Below are positions 48,615 to 57,821 of a DNA stretch of 64,000 nt, piece by piece. The translations under genes and the position numbers were made by a program. Below the pieces are notes generated by a model. The model was not told the origin of the DNA and did no database searches. It saw only the letters and a program-made list of their open reading frames with translations. The stretch is from UBA6115 sp050952935 (GTDB taxonomy: Bacteria; Bacillota; Clostridia; Christensenellales; Aristaeellaceae). Location of the stretch: positions 1,240,001-1,304,000 of the forward strand of contig JBMNLS010000001.1 of assembly GCA_050952935.1 (NCBI GenBank). The letters are read 5' to 3'. Position 1 is the stretch's first letter. Each line of letters begins with the position of its first letter.

Positions 48615-49538
48615 TTGAAAATGTATGTTGGTATTACTGATTATGATTGGTTCAAGACCTTACAAGAGGCGAATTGTGATGAGATAAATTTCTGGAAGCC
48701 AGGTGGTAAAACAAATTTCAAAGCGCTAAACGAGGGGGATCTGTTTTTGTTCAAACTTCATAGCCCCAATGACTACATTGTTGGTGGTGGGGTTTTTCTC
48801 AAATTCTCAGTCCTGCCGATATCACTAGCCTGGGAAGCTTTTGGAATTGCTAACGGAGCCAAGAGCTTACCAGAACTCACAGACCGGGTTTATAGATATA
48901 AAAGAACCGATCGCTTGTCGGATCCTGATCCTCAGGTCGGATGTGTAATTCTCTCAACGCCTTTTTACCTTAATGAAAGAAGCTGGATTCCAGTACCTCA
49001 AGATTGGAATCGAAATATTGTTCAAGGAAAAACTTATGATACAGCTGAACATCAGGGGCTATCGCTGTATGAAATGGTTCAAGAAAAGCTTAGATTACAG
49101 GGCTTCAATGATTATTCCCAAGAAGGCACTGAGAATCGATATGGCAAGGAGCAAGTTATAAAGCCCAGAATCGGTCAAGGTGCATTTAAAATCCTTATTA
49201 CAGATGCTTATCAAAGGCGATGCGCAATAACAGGTGAAAAAACACTTCCTGCACTTGAAGCTGCCCATATAAAACCCTATAACCTTGATGGCCCTCATAA
49301 AATCTCCAATGGGTTACTCTTAAGAAGAGATTTTCACACCCTTTTTGATAGAGGATATATCACTATTGACAAAAACCTAAACGTAGAGGTTAGTCATAAA
49401 ATAAAAGAGGACTTTGGCAATGGAAGGGAATACTATGCTCATCATGGCAAAACCCTTATTATTTTACCCGAGTTGTTAGAGCAGTTACCAGATACACGTT
49501 ATTTGGAATGGCATAATGAGCATGTTTATCTTGGTTGA
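48615..49538 (+). CDS. HNH endonuclease with N-terminal EVE/PUA-like domain
   Basis: A 307-residue protein starting at TTG 48615 behind GAGGTGATAAGC (ATG 48621 is an alternative). The N-terminal ~130 residues begin MYVGITDYDWFKTLQE and contain FKALNEGDLFLFKLHSPNDY, IVGGGVF, a pattern like EVE/PUA readers. The C-terminal HNH_2-type domain is QRRCAITGEKTLPALEAAHI, KPYNLDGPHKISNGLLLRRD and FHTLFDRGYI. It is probably a modification-dependent restriction nuclease. It is AT-rich like the MazG gene before it. An IS end begins 49 bases after its stop. Confidence 0.87.
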   Translation: MKMYVGITDYDWFKTLQEANCDEINFWKPGGKTNFKALNEGDLFLFKLHSPNDYIVGGGVFLKFSVLPISLAWEAFGIANGAKSLPELTDRVYRYKRTDRLSDPDPQVGCVILSTPFYLNERSWIPVPQDWNRNIVQGKTYDTAEHQGLSLYEMVQEKLRLQGFNDYSQEGTENRYGKEQVIKPRIGQGAFKILITDAYQRRCAITGEKTLPALEAAHIKPYNLDGPHKISNGLLLRRDFHTLFDRGYITIDKNLNVEVSHKIKEDFGNGREYYAHHGKTLIILPELLEQLPDTRYLEWHNEHVYLG

Positions 49539-49587
49539 GAATGATATTGCATACAGGCTCAACGATATCAATGCCAACGTAGATCAT

Positions 49588-50158
49588 GGTACTGTCAAAT
49601 CAAGTTCGCAACTTTGGACTCCGTTTACCATGTCACGCTGCCTGTTTATCCAGTGATTTGAGCGAATCCTCACTCAGGTATCCTCTGGTCACTGACCAGT
49701 CTTCCGAGTATTCCATCAGGTACACTGTCACCAGCCGCAGGTAGGAGTCCGGATTGGGAAAGATGCCGACCACCCTGGTTCGCCTCCGGATCTCCTTATT
49801 GAGCCGCTCCAGCATGTTGTTGGAGCTGACTTTTCTGGCATCCAATTTGGGAAATGCCAGAAAAGTCAGCGCATCCTCAAGGCCTTCTTCCAGCGTTTCC
49901 ACCGCCTTGGGACACTTTTCTCTGTACTGATCCGCCAAATCCCGAGCCCGCTGCTTTGCCGTTGCCGGATCTGCTGTCATCCAGATCCCTTTTAGAAGGC
50001 CGGCGAAGCGTTCCTTCTCCTTGTGTGGGACATGAACCAGGACGTTCCGCATGAAATGCACCTTGCACCGCTGCCAGCTGGCCCCCGGGAAACACTCTCC
50101 AATGGCTGCCACCAAGCCTTTGTGCGCATCTGAGACGATCAGGGATCTGGTGCGCATC
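49588..50158 (-). mobile_element. IS256-family element, one end, truncated
   Basis: The left boundary is recognised because the first 49 bases (49588-49636, starting GGTACTGTCAAATCAAG) recur exactly at 63952-64000. The element holds the C-terminal third of its transposase and then breaks off at about 50150-50158. There it joins the flavoprotein gene without the rest of the transposase or the second end. It is either an IS-mediated deletion or a chimeric assembly join. Confidence 0.8.
49633..50158 (-). pseudogene. IS256/mutator-type transposase, C-terminal fragment
   Basis: About 174 codons, with LIVSDAHKGLVAAIGECFPG (catalytic D of SDAH), ASWQRCKVHFMRNVLVHVPH (the C-x-x-H-F-x-R-N signature), LDARKVSSNNMLERLNKEIR (N-x-E-R-x-N-x-E, with the final catalytic Glu) and SYLRLVTVYLMEYSEDW. 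These are diagnostic of mutator/IS256 transposases. The N-terminal half with the first Asp is missing. The ORF start ATG at 50160 is an accident of the junction. Confidence 0.88.
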
Positions 50159-50995
50159 ACCTACGACCGCAATTACTTCAACACCGAGCTGGCCAAGCTG
50201 ATGGCTGCCGGCGCGATGACCGAAAACGGAGGTCTCGTCGCCAACCTCGAAGGCGTGCATCTGCGCAAGATCATGACCATGAACCTACCGGTCTTTGAGA
50301 AGTTCGGCGTGGATCCGTTCAAGGATCGCATGGAAATCCATGACGAAATCTACGAGCGCGGCGGCACCCCGATCGTCGACAGCAACCTGATGAGCGAAGA
50401 CTTTGAGGGTCTGTTCCTCATCCGCGGCGCTGGCGCGACCGGCTCCAATGGCGGCTCCTGCTGCTCCATTCTCACCAGCTTTGGCCGCTTCGCTGCGCAT
50501 GCTGCAATCGAATACGCCAAGAACGCTGAGCCGCTGGAGAGCATTGACCTGTCCGTGGCTGAGAGCGAATTCTCCCGCCTTGAAGAGCTGCGCACCCGCA
50601 AGATCGAAGGCGGCCTGCGTCCGCACGTCATCCGCCATCACATCCAGGAAGCCTGCGGCACGTGCCTTGGCATTCTGCGCCCGCAGGACAAGCTCGAGGC
50701 TGCGCTCGTCGAGCTCAAGCGTATCCGCGACGAGGAGATCCCGAAGATGATCGTTACCTCCGACACCAAGACCTTCAACACCGAGTGGAAGGAAGCCATC
50801 GAAAACTACAACCTGCTGGACGCCGCTATTCTGGCTGTCGCCGCTACGCTCGAGCGCAAGGAACTGCGCGGCGCGTACCTGCGTCCCGAGTATCCGGAGC
50901 GCGACGATGAGAACTTCAACTGCATGCTGCTGGCGAAGCTGACCGATGGTGAGCCGGTGTTCACCAAGCGCGATCTGCCGCAGGCTCAGCTGTGA
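50156..50995 (+). pseudogene. Fumarate reductase/succinate dehydrogenase-type flavoprotein, C-terminal part
   Basis: Recognisable sequence begins ITYDRNYFNTELAKLMAAGA, right at the IS junction, so the FAD-binding N-terminus is gone. It continues with GGTPIVDSNLMSEDFEGLFL, IRGAGATGSNGGSCCSILTS (FAD-contact region), and the C-terminal helical domain (LEELRTRKIEGGLRPHVIRH, then LGILRPQDKLEAALVELKRI). It ends in the usual G-A-Y-x-R-x-x-Y-P-x-R-D-D pattern. The gene for the iron-sulfur subunit follows 30 bases later. As shown here it cannot encode a working enzyme. Confidence 0.82.
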
Positions 50996-51025
50996 TTCCA
51001 CAGAGGATGAAAGGAGATCAACACT

Positions 51026-51724
51026 ATGAAAATCACCATGTATAAGTACGATCCCGCTGTGGATGCCAAGCCCTACTACGTCACCGGCGAAGTGGAATAC
51101 ACCGACAAGATGACCCTGCTCGAGTGCATCATCGCCTTCCGCGAGAACGTGCAGGATGTCGCCTTTGACTACAGCTGCCACGGCCGTATGTGCGGCCGCT
51201 GCTCCGTGACGCTGGACGGCGTGCCCGCGCTCGCCTGCTCCACCCCGATCACCGACGCCGACCACACCATCGAGCCGCTCAAGGGTCAGACCATCATCCG
51301 CGACCTGATCGTGGACAAGAGCGACTATCAGGAGAAGCTTGCCGAGCAGTACTATCGTGTGCGCACTGAGCCGGTCAACGCAGATACCCTGCAGATGCCC
51401 AGCGGCGAAGTCGGCAACAGGCTGTACGAAATGGTCATGTGCATGCGCTGCGGCATGTGCGACGCCGCCTGCCCGATCCTCGCGCAGAAGCCCGGTGAGT
51501 TCGCCGGCCCGGCAAGCCTATACGCAACCGCATTCCGCCATGTCGATCCGTATGATCAGGCCGACCGCGTAGTCGAGGCCGTATCCAAGGGCCTGTATCA
51601 CTGCATCCAGTGTGGCATGTGCGACAATGTCTGCCAGCGCTTTGAGCTCAAGCACCTCGATGCCTGGAAGATGCTGCGCGAAGCCGCCGAGGAGCGCGGT
51701 CTCAAGCCCAGCTACGCAAAGTAA
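51026..51724 (+). CDS. Fumarate reductase-type iron-sulfur subunit
   Basis: A 232-residue protein. The N-terminal plant-type ferredoxin domain has DYSCHGRMCGRCSVTLDGV and ALACSTP (2Fe-2S ligands). The C-terminal domain has CMRCGMCDAACPILAQKPGE and CIQCGMCDNVCQRFELKHLD (4Fe-4S and 3Fe/4Fe-4S). It passes electrons between the flavoprotein and a quinone or soluble donor; no membrane anchor gene is visible nearby. GAAAGGAGATCAAC fixes the start. Confidence 0.9.
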   Translation: MKITMYKYDPAVDAKPYYVTGEVEYTDKMTLLECIIAFRENVQDVAFDYSCHGRMCGRCSVTLDGVPALACSTPITDADHTIEPLKGQTIIRDLIVDKSDYQEKLAEQYYRVRTEPVNADTLQMPSGEVGNRLYEMVMCMRCGMCDAACPILAQKPGEFAGPASLYATAFRHVDPYDQADRVVEAVSKGLYHCIQCGMCDNVCQRFELKHLDAWKMLREAAEERGLKPSYAK

Positions 51725-51729
51725 ATCAA

Positions 51730-51770
51730 AAATCCAGGAGCTCATAAAGAACTCCTGGATTTCTTGTTTC
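51730..51770 (+). terminator. Rho-independent terminator after the iron-sulfur subunit gene
   Basis: AAATCCAGGAG-(CTCATAAAGA)-ACTCCTGGATTT followed by CTTGTTT on the plus strand, starting 5 bases after the stop codon. The near-perfect stem of about ten pairs and the T-rich tail fit an intrinsic terminator. Confidence 0.85.
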
Positions 51771-51872
51771 TGAATATTGAACGATATTGCGGCCTGCGGT
51801 AAGCTCAGTATCACGCATTGCTCGGCATGACCAGTATTCCAGAAACCCAGTTAGGCAGCTGCACGCTTCCCC

Positions 51873-54764
51873 TTAATCTATGCTTTCCTTATAGACCGGT
51901 ACTGCATCAAGAAAGCCGTCAGAGTAAACAATCTCATCATTCTTTAGAATAAACGCTGCGTATGTATCATCCAATCCTTCAACCAACGCGAGTCCCTCTT
52001 TTAGACCGAGCGTATAGCAAACTGTGCTGAGCGCATCACCATCAACGGATGCTTTGCTGGCAATCAGAACGGCATTCAATTCATTGTCGAAAGGATACCC
52101 TGTTTTCGGATTGAGAATATGATGATATCGTTTTCCGTTAAAATCAAAATACTGCTCGTAAACGCCTGCAGTTACAACGGAATAATCGTCTACAGCCAGG
52201 TATTCAAGAGCTTCATTGCGATGGTAAGGGCGCACAACGGCTACACGAAAAGGAGTCTGCCCAGGGGCTTGGCCGATGCACAGCAGATTTCCTCCAAGAT
52301 TAATGTATCCGTGTTCAATGCCTCGCTCAATCATCAGATCCTTTACCCGATCCGCGATATACCCTTTTGCAATGCCGCCGACATCCAGCTGCATACCAGG
52401 TTTGGAAAACAACACCTGATTCCCCTCTATGGATACATATTCATATCCGACTGATTCAGTCGCTTCACTCAGTTTCTCTGCGAAAGGAACAACCGGGTTT
52501 TCTGCGGTAAAGCGCCACAAACCCGTCAACGGTCCAATGGTGATGTCAAAAGACCCTTGCGACAGAGCGCTGTAGTATAATCCCTTACGAATGACGTTGA
52601 GTGTTTCCTCGGATACACAGCTGCGCAAGCCATGGTTGAGCGCATAAATATCACTTTCCTTTTGGCTAGAACTGAGCAGAGACTCGTAGCTTTCGCAAAG
52701 CGAAAAACACTCTTTCAGAATGTGTCTCTGTGACTCCTTTCCATAAAAACCGATTTGAATGGGAGAATTATAGATCAATTCCAAATCGGAGATCAGCTTT
52801 AGTTTTTCGGGTTCTGCGCTGTCTGGAATTGTCACATAGGTATTCAAATCGTAGAGTGTATTGTTTATATTCAGGTACAACTGATAGTTACCGGCAAGAC
52901 CTTCGTGATGAATATAGGCGCTTACACTCATATTGTCCGTGCTTTCTTCAAACAGAAATACGCACATTGCCGTATACGTGATACCGCTGACCCGGATTGG
53001 ATATGCATGGCTTGTTTGACCATTCCAGAATACAAGCTGTACGGAATCCTCCCGGTTGAATTTGCTTTCAAAAACGACACGGTCATGTTCCTGAGAAACG
53101 GTAATTCCGTGTTCTGCGTTCCAGGCTTCGTCCAAAACAGGATTTTCGATATCAATATGCTCAACATATTCTCGTGTGGGCAGAAAGCTTCCAAGACGCT
53201 CTGCTGCTCCAAGGCAGAATCCTGCATTGGCTGCATACAGCGGCATTTTCTTTGCACGATAATAGTTTCCTTCAAGTCTGCATTCCCAGATTTCAGTTTC
53301 ATCAAGTACTTCTGTTGTATAGCTGTAGAGGGTATCTGCGTTTGATGTTCCGGCAGGTTGATTGTTGATTGCTCCATTGGTGTAAGATACGCCGCCCGAA
53401 TGAACCAGATAATGTGCATCGCCAAGATAATCTGCATTGGAAATGTAGGGAGAGTAATAAGCAGCACCACGCTCTTTGCCATAGGAGAAAACCTGTTCGA
53501 TCGTTTTACTGTTCAGATCGATCCTGTATTGGACAGCGCGGCTGTAATTGCTTTCGGCAGGAATGTATTCTTCGGGATTCTTAGCCCGATTGTTTCCGTT
53601 ATCAAAGATGAGGATATCCCCATTGGGCAGTACGGAGGCGTCATGCTGAGACCACTGCCATTCCAGTTCGCCAACAGGCGTCAGGAAATACTGCTGCATT
53701 TCCGCAGGCCATCCTTCGCTGCTGCCGATGATATAGTTCAGATCGCCAGTCTCATAATCAATGCTGATCACAGCGTCCTGATGTCGTCCTGAAAGCAGGA
53801 TGGAATTGGTGGGTTCATCATACCAGACTGAATTGTTGTGGAACCAGTCGTGGGCAATCCAGTTTTCGCTCTTTGCAGCGCTTTGAGGAAGAATATCCTT
53901 AAGAGAAATGGTTTTGATGATGTCGCCAGAAAAGCGCTCTACCTCGACAATTACATCTTCTACAGTGCCAGAAGTAAAGTCATTTGATGCAACCAGCAAA
54001 TTGCCGGAAGGCATCTCAAAATAATCGTGATGATATCCTCCAGGCAGTGTGTATTCCCGATACACCTTCCCCAGAAGATCCATTTCGTAAAGCCCTGTCA
54101 CATAATACGGTCTTTGCATCAACCGATCGGAACTGAGCATCAACCGTCCGTTTTTCAGACGATGAATTGCCCAGGTGTAGCTGCCTGTCAGATACCAGCG
54201 GATATCCCCGTTGACATCGACTGCACAGGTATATGCACTGGATGAGGGTGACATGAAATACAGATCATTTGTCAGCCTATCCCGTTCACTATGCGTAATT
54301 TGAGGAAGCGGCATGTCCTTGGGAAGGGGCTCTGTGGTAATCTCAAGCTGTGTCTCTCGCCCTTCTGCACAGATGGTTACATGATTGATTGTGTCAGCAT
54401 ATAAGCCATAGATGGGGAGACGGTGGCAAGTAGCTGCGCTGAACTCATGCGTGAAGGTGCTCAACGCATCTTTTCCCTGAATGCTGACCGTAACTGCTTG
54501 AGGGGTTGGCGTTGAGAAAAAAACCAGTGCGCTTAAAGGCGAATTCCCATACGGATTGAGCATGACTGCCGGATCTTCGAAGGAGTAATCCGTTGGATCG
54601 GGAAACAAAGACTCTGCTTCACCCTGCAGCTCAATCGTACCCTGTACATAGCGCACCTGGTTTCCATGCGTCGTGAAGCTTTGTGGTGACTGCTGGGCAT
54701 GCGCACATAATGCCAGCGAAACAGCAAATAGAATGATAAATAATGCAGCGGCTCTTTTTGGCAT
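51873..54764 (-). CDS. Secreted arylsulfate sulfotransferase fused to ApbE (FAD:protein FMN transferase)
   Basis: About 963 residues from MPKRAAALFIILFAVSLALC, a Sec signal peptide (start 54764 behind AAGGGGAATTCACAG). Residues about 100-570 are an AssT-type beta-propeller: TGLYEMDLLGKVYREYTLPG, GYHHDYFEMPSGNLLVAS (catalytic His region), WIAHDWFHNNSVWYDEPTNS, WQWSQHDASVLPNGDILIFD. Residues about 680-960 are ApbE: SQGSFDITIGPLTGLWRF, MQLDVGGIAKGYIADRV, YINLGGNLLCIG, HHILNPKTGYPFD and VDGDALSTVCYTLG. AssT moves sulfate between phenols; ApbE attaches FMN to Thr of secreted proteins. A likely ApbE target lies at 57822-58304. The fusion is uncommon. Confidence 0.9.
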   Translation of the reverse strand: MPKRAAALFIILFAVSLALCAHAQQSPQSFTTHGNQVRYVQGTIELQGEAESLFPDPTDYSFEDPAVMLNPYGNSPLSALVFFSTPTPQAVTVSIQGKDALSTFTHEFSAATCHRLPIYGLYADTINHVTICAEGRETQLEITTEPLPKDMPLPQITHSERDRLTNDLYFMSPSSSAYTCAVDVNGDIRWYLTGSYTWAIHRLKNGRLMLSSDRLMQRPYYVTGLYEMDLLGKVYREYTLPGGYHHDYFEMPSGNLLVASNDFTSGTVEDVIVEVERFSGDIIKTISLKDILPQSAAKSENWIAHDWFHNNSVWYDEPTNSILLSGRHQDAVISIDYETGDLNYIIGSSEGWPAEMQQYFLTPVGELEWQWSQHDASVLPNGDILIFDNGNNRAKNPEEYIPAESNYSRAVQYRIDLNSKTIEQVFSYGKERGAAYYSPYISNADYLGDAHYLVHSGGVSYTNGAINNQPAGTSNADTLYSYTTEVLDETEIWECRLEGNYYRAKKMPLYAANAGFCLGAAERLGSFLPTREYVEHIDIENPVLDEAWNAEHGITVSQEHDRVVFESKFNREDSVQLVFWNGQTSHAYPIRVSGITYTAMCVFLFEESTDNMSVSAYIHHEGLAGNYQLYLNINNTLYDLNTYVTIPDSAEPEKLKLISDLELIYNSPIQIGFYGKESQRHILKECFSLCESYESLLSSSQKESDIYALNHGLRSCVSEETLNVIRKGLYYSALSQGSFDITIGPLTGLWRFTAENPVVPFAEKLSEATESVGYEYVSIEGNQVLFSKPGMQLDVGGIAKGYIADRVKDLMIERGIEHGYINLGGNLLCIGQAPGQTPFRVAVVRPYHRNEALEYLAVDDYSVVTAGVYEQYFDFNGKRYHHILNPKTGYPFDNELNAVLIASKASVDGDALSTVCYTLGLKEGLALVEGLDDTYAAFILKNDEIVYSDGFLDAVPVYKESID

Positions 54765-54813
54765 CTGTGAATTCCCCTTGCATAGTGTATTTGTGGTAGA
54801 TACTGGAGAGGTG

Positions 54814-55383
54814 TTAGTTTTCCAGGGCGACAACCATTTCCATAAAGATGGAATGCAGCTTTTGAGTCTGCTCGGTTGACAGCTTCTGGGTGTAGGGATC
54901 ATGTTCAGGGAAGGTACCTACATGCATTGCAATTTCCTGACCGTTCTTGATGGCAGATACGCGCGGCGTATTGACGCCGATTCTTCCCTGATAGTTCAGC
55001 GTAAAACCTTCAAGATATGCATCTAAGGTCAGCATGTCTTCCTTATAGCGGTTGGCATCGTCCATGATGTCAACAAAACGGATTTCAATCTGATTCTCCT
55101 GGCTGACATCATGTAGGATGGGGGCGATGGATCTACACCATGCGCAGCTGTGATAGCCAAAGAAGACGAGGAACGTTTCCTTGGATTCTATAGATGCGAT
55201 GATGCTTTCCAGGGTGGCGCGGGTAAAACGATGGTCGCCATCAATACCGAGCGCCCCCATGTCGGCCTGCTCGCTAAAAAGCGGCTGCTCAACAGGCTGA
55301 GCCGGAGTATCTTCCGACAGCGCAGAACTAAAAGCCATCACAAGAAAAACAAGGAACAAACCAATAATTCTTTTCATCATCAT
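54814..55383 (-). CDS. Secreted thioredoxin-fold protein
   Basis: A 189-residue protein with a signal peptide (MKRIIGLFLVFLVMAFSSAL) after three successive ATG codons. The thioredoxin fold shows TFLVFFGYHSCAWCRSIAPI with the C-A-W-C redox pair, IRFVDIMDDANRYKED and a cis-Pro region GVNTPRVSAIKNG. It should make or reduce disulfides outside the membrane. In some bacteria arylsulfate sulfotransferase is matured by a dedicated Dsb partner, and this gene lies directly upstream of the AssT-ApbE gene, in the same direction. Confidence 0.87.
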   Translation of the reverse strand: MMMKRIIGLFLVFLVMAFSSALSEDTPAQPVEQPLFSEQADMGALGIDGDHRFTRATLESIIASIESKETFLVFFGYHSCAWCRSIAPILHDVSQENQIEIRFVDIMDDANRYKEDMLTLDAYLEGFTLNYQGRIGVNTPRVSAIKNGQEIAMHVGTFPEHDPYTQKLSTEQTQKLHSIFMEMVVALEN

Positions 55384-55450
55384 ATTTCCTTCTTAATCTA
55401 AGGAAGCCGGGCGGCGCAAAACTGCACCACCCGGCTGCCGGAAAAAACGA

Positions 55451-56545
55451 TTAGCGAATGGTATCCAGATCGATGGTCTGGCGGGTTACGAGGCCGCACA
55501 TATTGTCGGGCTCCATAGCAAAGATACGGTTCCAGTTCGGCAGGGTGATGCTGACCTGCTCACCAGCATTGTTAATGGTGTTGTAGGTGATGGTCTCCTC
55601 GGTGCCGTAGAGCGCATCGATGGCAGCCTGCGTGTCCGGATCTTCCAGCATGGCGTTCTTGTAAGCGATGGTCTTGTCCAGCAGGTTGCCTTCGCTGCCA
55701 GCCGGATTCTCTGCGGTATCAAAGAACGGATAACGGGTTTCTTCTTTGGCGAAGACCACGCAGTTGGTCTGGCTTTCGACGTACTCGCGGTTCTCCATCG
55801 TCCAGTCGGCATACGCCCAGGCGTTCTTGTCGGTGATCATGACAGGACGCATATAGTAGCCAATGGTAACGATCTCTTCCGGAGTCACGATGTAAGCGTC
55901 CTCATAGCTCATGAAGCGGCGGGCAGCAGCGACCTTCGCGTCCCAGAGTTCCTCTTCAGAGAGATTCTCATCGAAAGTCCACAGGAGTTTCCACTCCTTG
56001 ATGGTGACCAGGCTGTGATCCAGCAGGTCGATCAGGCGCTTGAGCTGCTCCGGATCGTCCATGGACTCCTCGGTGAACACCTCAACCTTGGCGTCGAACT
56101 GCAGGCCGTAGGAATCATAGTAGTTCCAGTCAAGGCCGCCTTCAGCGACGGGGCTCTCTTCCGGATAACGGAGTTGCTTGACCCAGCTGACGGCGACGGT
56201 GTCGTTGACTTCCGCGGCCATGATCTTGCCGGAGTCCTTCGCAGTGGTGCCGTAGAAGATAAACTTCTCCGGATCAAGGGTCAACTCAAGGGAAACGTTC
56301 TTGGGAACATCGTTATAGGTAGAGGAGAAAGAATACATCTCGCGATAGTTACCGGTCGTCGCACGCATGAACTCAAGCAGCATGGACTTGGCAAGGTCGT
56401 CGGACCACTTGATCGCGCCAGAGGTCACCTCGCGCTTTTCGGTAATGCCTGCCGGCAGTTCGGGCAGCGGGATCGCTTCTGCGAAAGCCGCAACGGAACC
56501 CAGCATCATGATGATACAGATAAGAGCGCAGAACAGACGTTTCAC
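55451..56545 (-). CDS. Secreted protein with possible flavin split-barrel fold
   Basis: A 364-residue exported protein (signal MKRLFCALICIIMMLGSVAA, likely cut after AFA). Residues about 60-125 (VSLELTLDPEKFIFYGTTAK, DSGKIMAAEVNDTVAVSWVK) have the strand pattern of pyridoxamine-phosphate-oxidase-like FMN split barrels. The rest is less clear and ends NWNRIFAMEPDNMCGLVTRQ. I rate the fold as possible, not certain. It is first in the leftward operon with the thioredoxin-fold and AssT-ApbE genes. GGAGGTATAATGC precedes the ATG. Confidence 0.6.
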   Translation of the reverse strand: MKRLFCALICIIMMLGSVAAFAEAIPLPELPAGITEKREVTSGAIKWSDDLAKSMLLEFMRATTGNYREMYSFSSTYNDVPKNVSLELTLDPEKFIFYGTTAKDSGKIMAAEVNDTVAVSWVKQLRYPEESPVAEGGLDWNYYDSYGLQFDAKVEVFTEESMDDPEQLKRLIDLLDHSLVTIKEWKLLWTFDENLSEEELWDAKVAAARRFMSYEDAYIVTPEEIVTIGYYMRPVMITDKNAWAYADWTMENREYVESQTNCVVFAKEETRYPFFDTAENPAGSEGNLLDKTIAYKNAMLEDPDTQAAIDALYGTEETITYNTINNAGEQVSITLPNWNRIFAMEPDNMCGLVTRQTIDLDTIR

Positions 56546-56677
56546 TGCATTATACCTCCTTAGTTTTCATAGCTTACTGGTGATTTGCAAATGAATTCAT
56601 TTACGATGAGACAACAAGCGCTTGTCTTGATTTAAGCATAGTTTTATCAATTTGGGAAGAATTCTCTTTAGTTACCG

Positions 56678-56718
56678 GATAAAACCACAGCACCGCAGAT
56701 ACAACTCGCGGTTTTATC
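56678..56718. promoter_or_regulatory. Inverted repeat in the divergent LysR control region
   Basis: GATAAAACC (56678-56686) and GGTTTTATC (56710-56718) form a perfect nine-base inverted repeat spaced by 23 bases. It lies between the divergent LysR gene and the secreted-protein operon, where LysR regulators usually bind. Of the 343-base gap this and the promoter below are the only signals I can support. Confidence 0.55.
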
Positions 56719-56774
56719 GAGGCCCCAAAACGTATCCGAGTACAATGTTGTTTTTAGGGTTTAAAGAAATCCTG

Positions 56775-56803
56775 TTTTTTATCGTTTCAAAATCATGTAT
56801 AAT
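56775..56803 (+). promoter_or_regulatory. LysR gene promoter
   Basis: A perfect TATAAT (56798-56803) is preceded by a T-run at the -35 position (TTTTTT 56775-56780, 17-base spacer), so the -35 box is weak. A regulator-dependent or self-regulated promoter would fit. It lies 85 bases before the LysR start. Confidence 0.5.
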
Positions 56804-56888
56804 GTATTTGATATACAGTGTAGTCAGGCGTTGACACATAAAAGATTTTCTTTGAGCACAGGAGCACTTCGCTCGGGAGGTAAGAGCA

Positions 56889-57821
56889 ATGGATTTACGG
56901 CAGCTGCGTTATTTCTATCACACGAGCAAGGCGCAAAGTCTGTTGAGCGCGTCCAAGTCATTGTATGTCAGTCAGCAGGCGCTCGGAAAAAGCATCCGGA
57001 ATCTGGAAGACGAGCTTGGCGTACAGTTGTTCTACAGGAGCAGCACAGGAATCGTTTTGACGGAGCAGGGGAAAGTATTCGCTGAGCGCGTAGAAAAGAT
57101 TCTGGAGAACCTCGATCTGGCCATCCAGGAAGTGCAGCAGAGCAGCAAGCGCGAGAACATGGTTCCGCTGAACCTTGGCTTTTCACATATGGCGTTGGGG
57201 GATCATGCCGGCATCCCACTTTCGATTATTGCGCTGTTCAAACAAGAACACCCGAACATATCCCTTTCCTTCACAGAATACAGCACGCGCGGATGTGAAC
57301 TGTGTCTGCAGCAGGATAAGATGGATATGGCTGTCATTACCGGTGTGCCGGATAAAACTATATTTGATACAATCATTCTGGATGAATATGAACTCTGCGT
57401 TACCCTGCGGAAGAATCATCAGCTGGCGAAGAAACCGGTCATATCAATCAAGGATCTGGAAGGCTATCCCTTGCTCCTGATGCCCAATGACATTCACTTC
57501 TGGGCAGACGTTAACAGAGCATGCGAATTCTGTAGTTTTAAGCCCTGGATTATTCAGGAGTTTGCGCAGCTTACCCTGCTGCTTGACCGCATTCTCAATG
57601 ACAATGCGGTATTCTTTACACCGAAGGGGATGCCTGGCTTTTTTGACAACAAGCAGCTCCTGCACATTCCGCTTGAAAGCAAAATCCCGTTGCGCAAAAC
57701 GCTGTCGCTCATTACAAAAAAGGGACGGCAGCTTTCATCGGCTTCCGTCACTTTCCAGTATTACATCTTTAAGTATTTCATTGATAAGCGGGCTGCGGAG
57801 CGAGGAGCTTCTTCCCCATGA
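56889..57821 (+). CDS. LysR-family transcriptional regulator
   Basis: A 310-residue regulator. The N-terminal winged helix is MDLRQLRYFYHTSKAQSLLS, ASKSLYVSQQALGKSIRNLE, DELGVQLFYRSSTGIVLTEQ. The effector domain spans about residues 90-300 (LNLGFSHMALGDHAGIPLSI and onward). GGGAGGTAAGAGC fixes the start. It is divergent from the secreted redox operon and convergent with the FMN-binding protein gene, sharing adjacent stop codons. It most likely controls these secreted proteins; the ligand is unknown. Confidence 0.93.
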   Translation: MDLRQLRYFYHTSKAQSLLSASKSLYVSQQALGKSIRNLEDELGVQLFYRSSTGIVLTEQGKVFAERVEKILENLDLAIQEVQQSSKRENMVPLNLGFSHMALGDHAGIPLSIIALFKQEHPNISLSFTEYSTRGCELCLQQDKMDMAVITGVPDKTIFDTIILDEYELCVTLRKNHQLAKKPVISIKDLEGYPLLLMPNDIHFWADVNRACEFCSFKPWIIQEFAQLTLLLDRILNDNAVFFTPKGMPGFFDNKQLLHIPLESKIPLRKTLSLITKKGRQLSSASVTFQYYIFKYFIDKRAAERGASSP

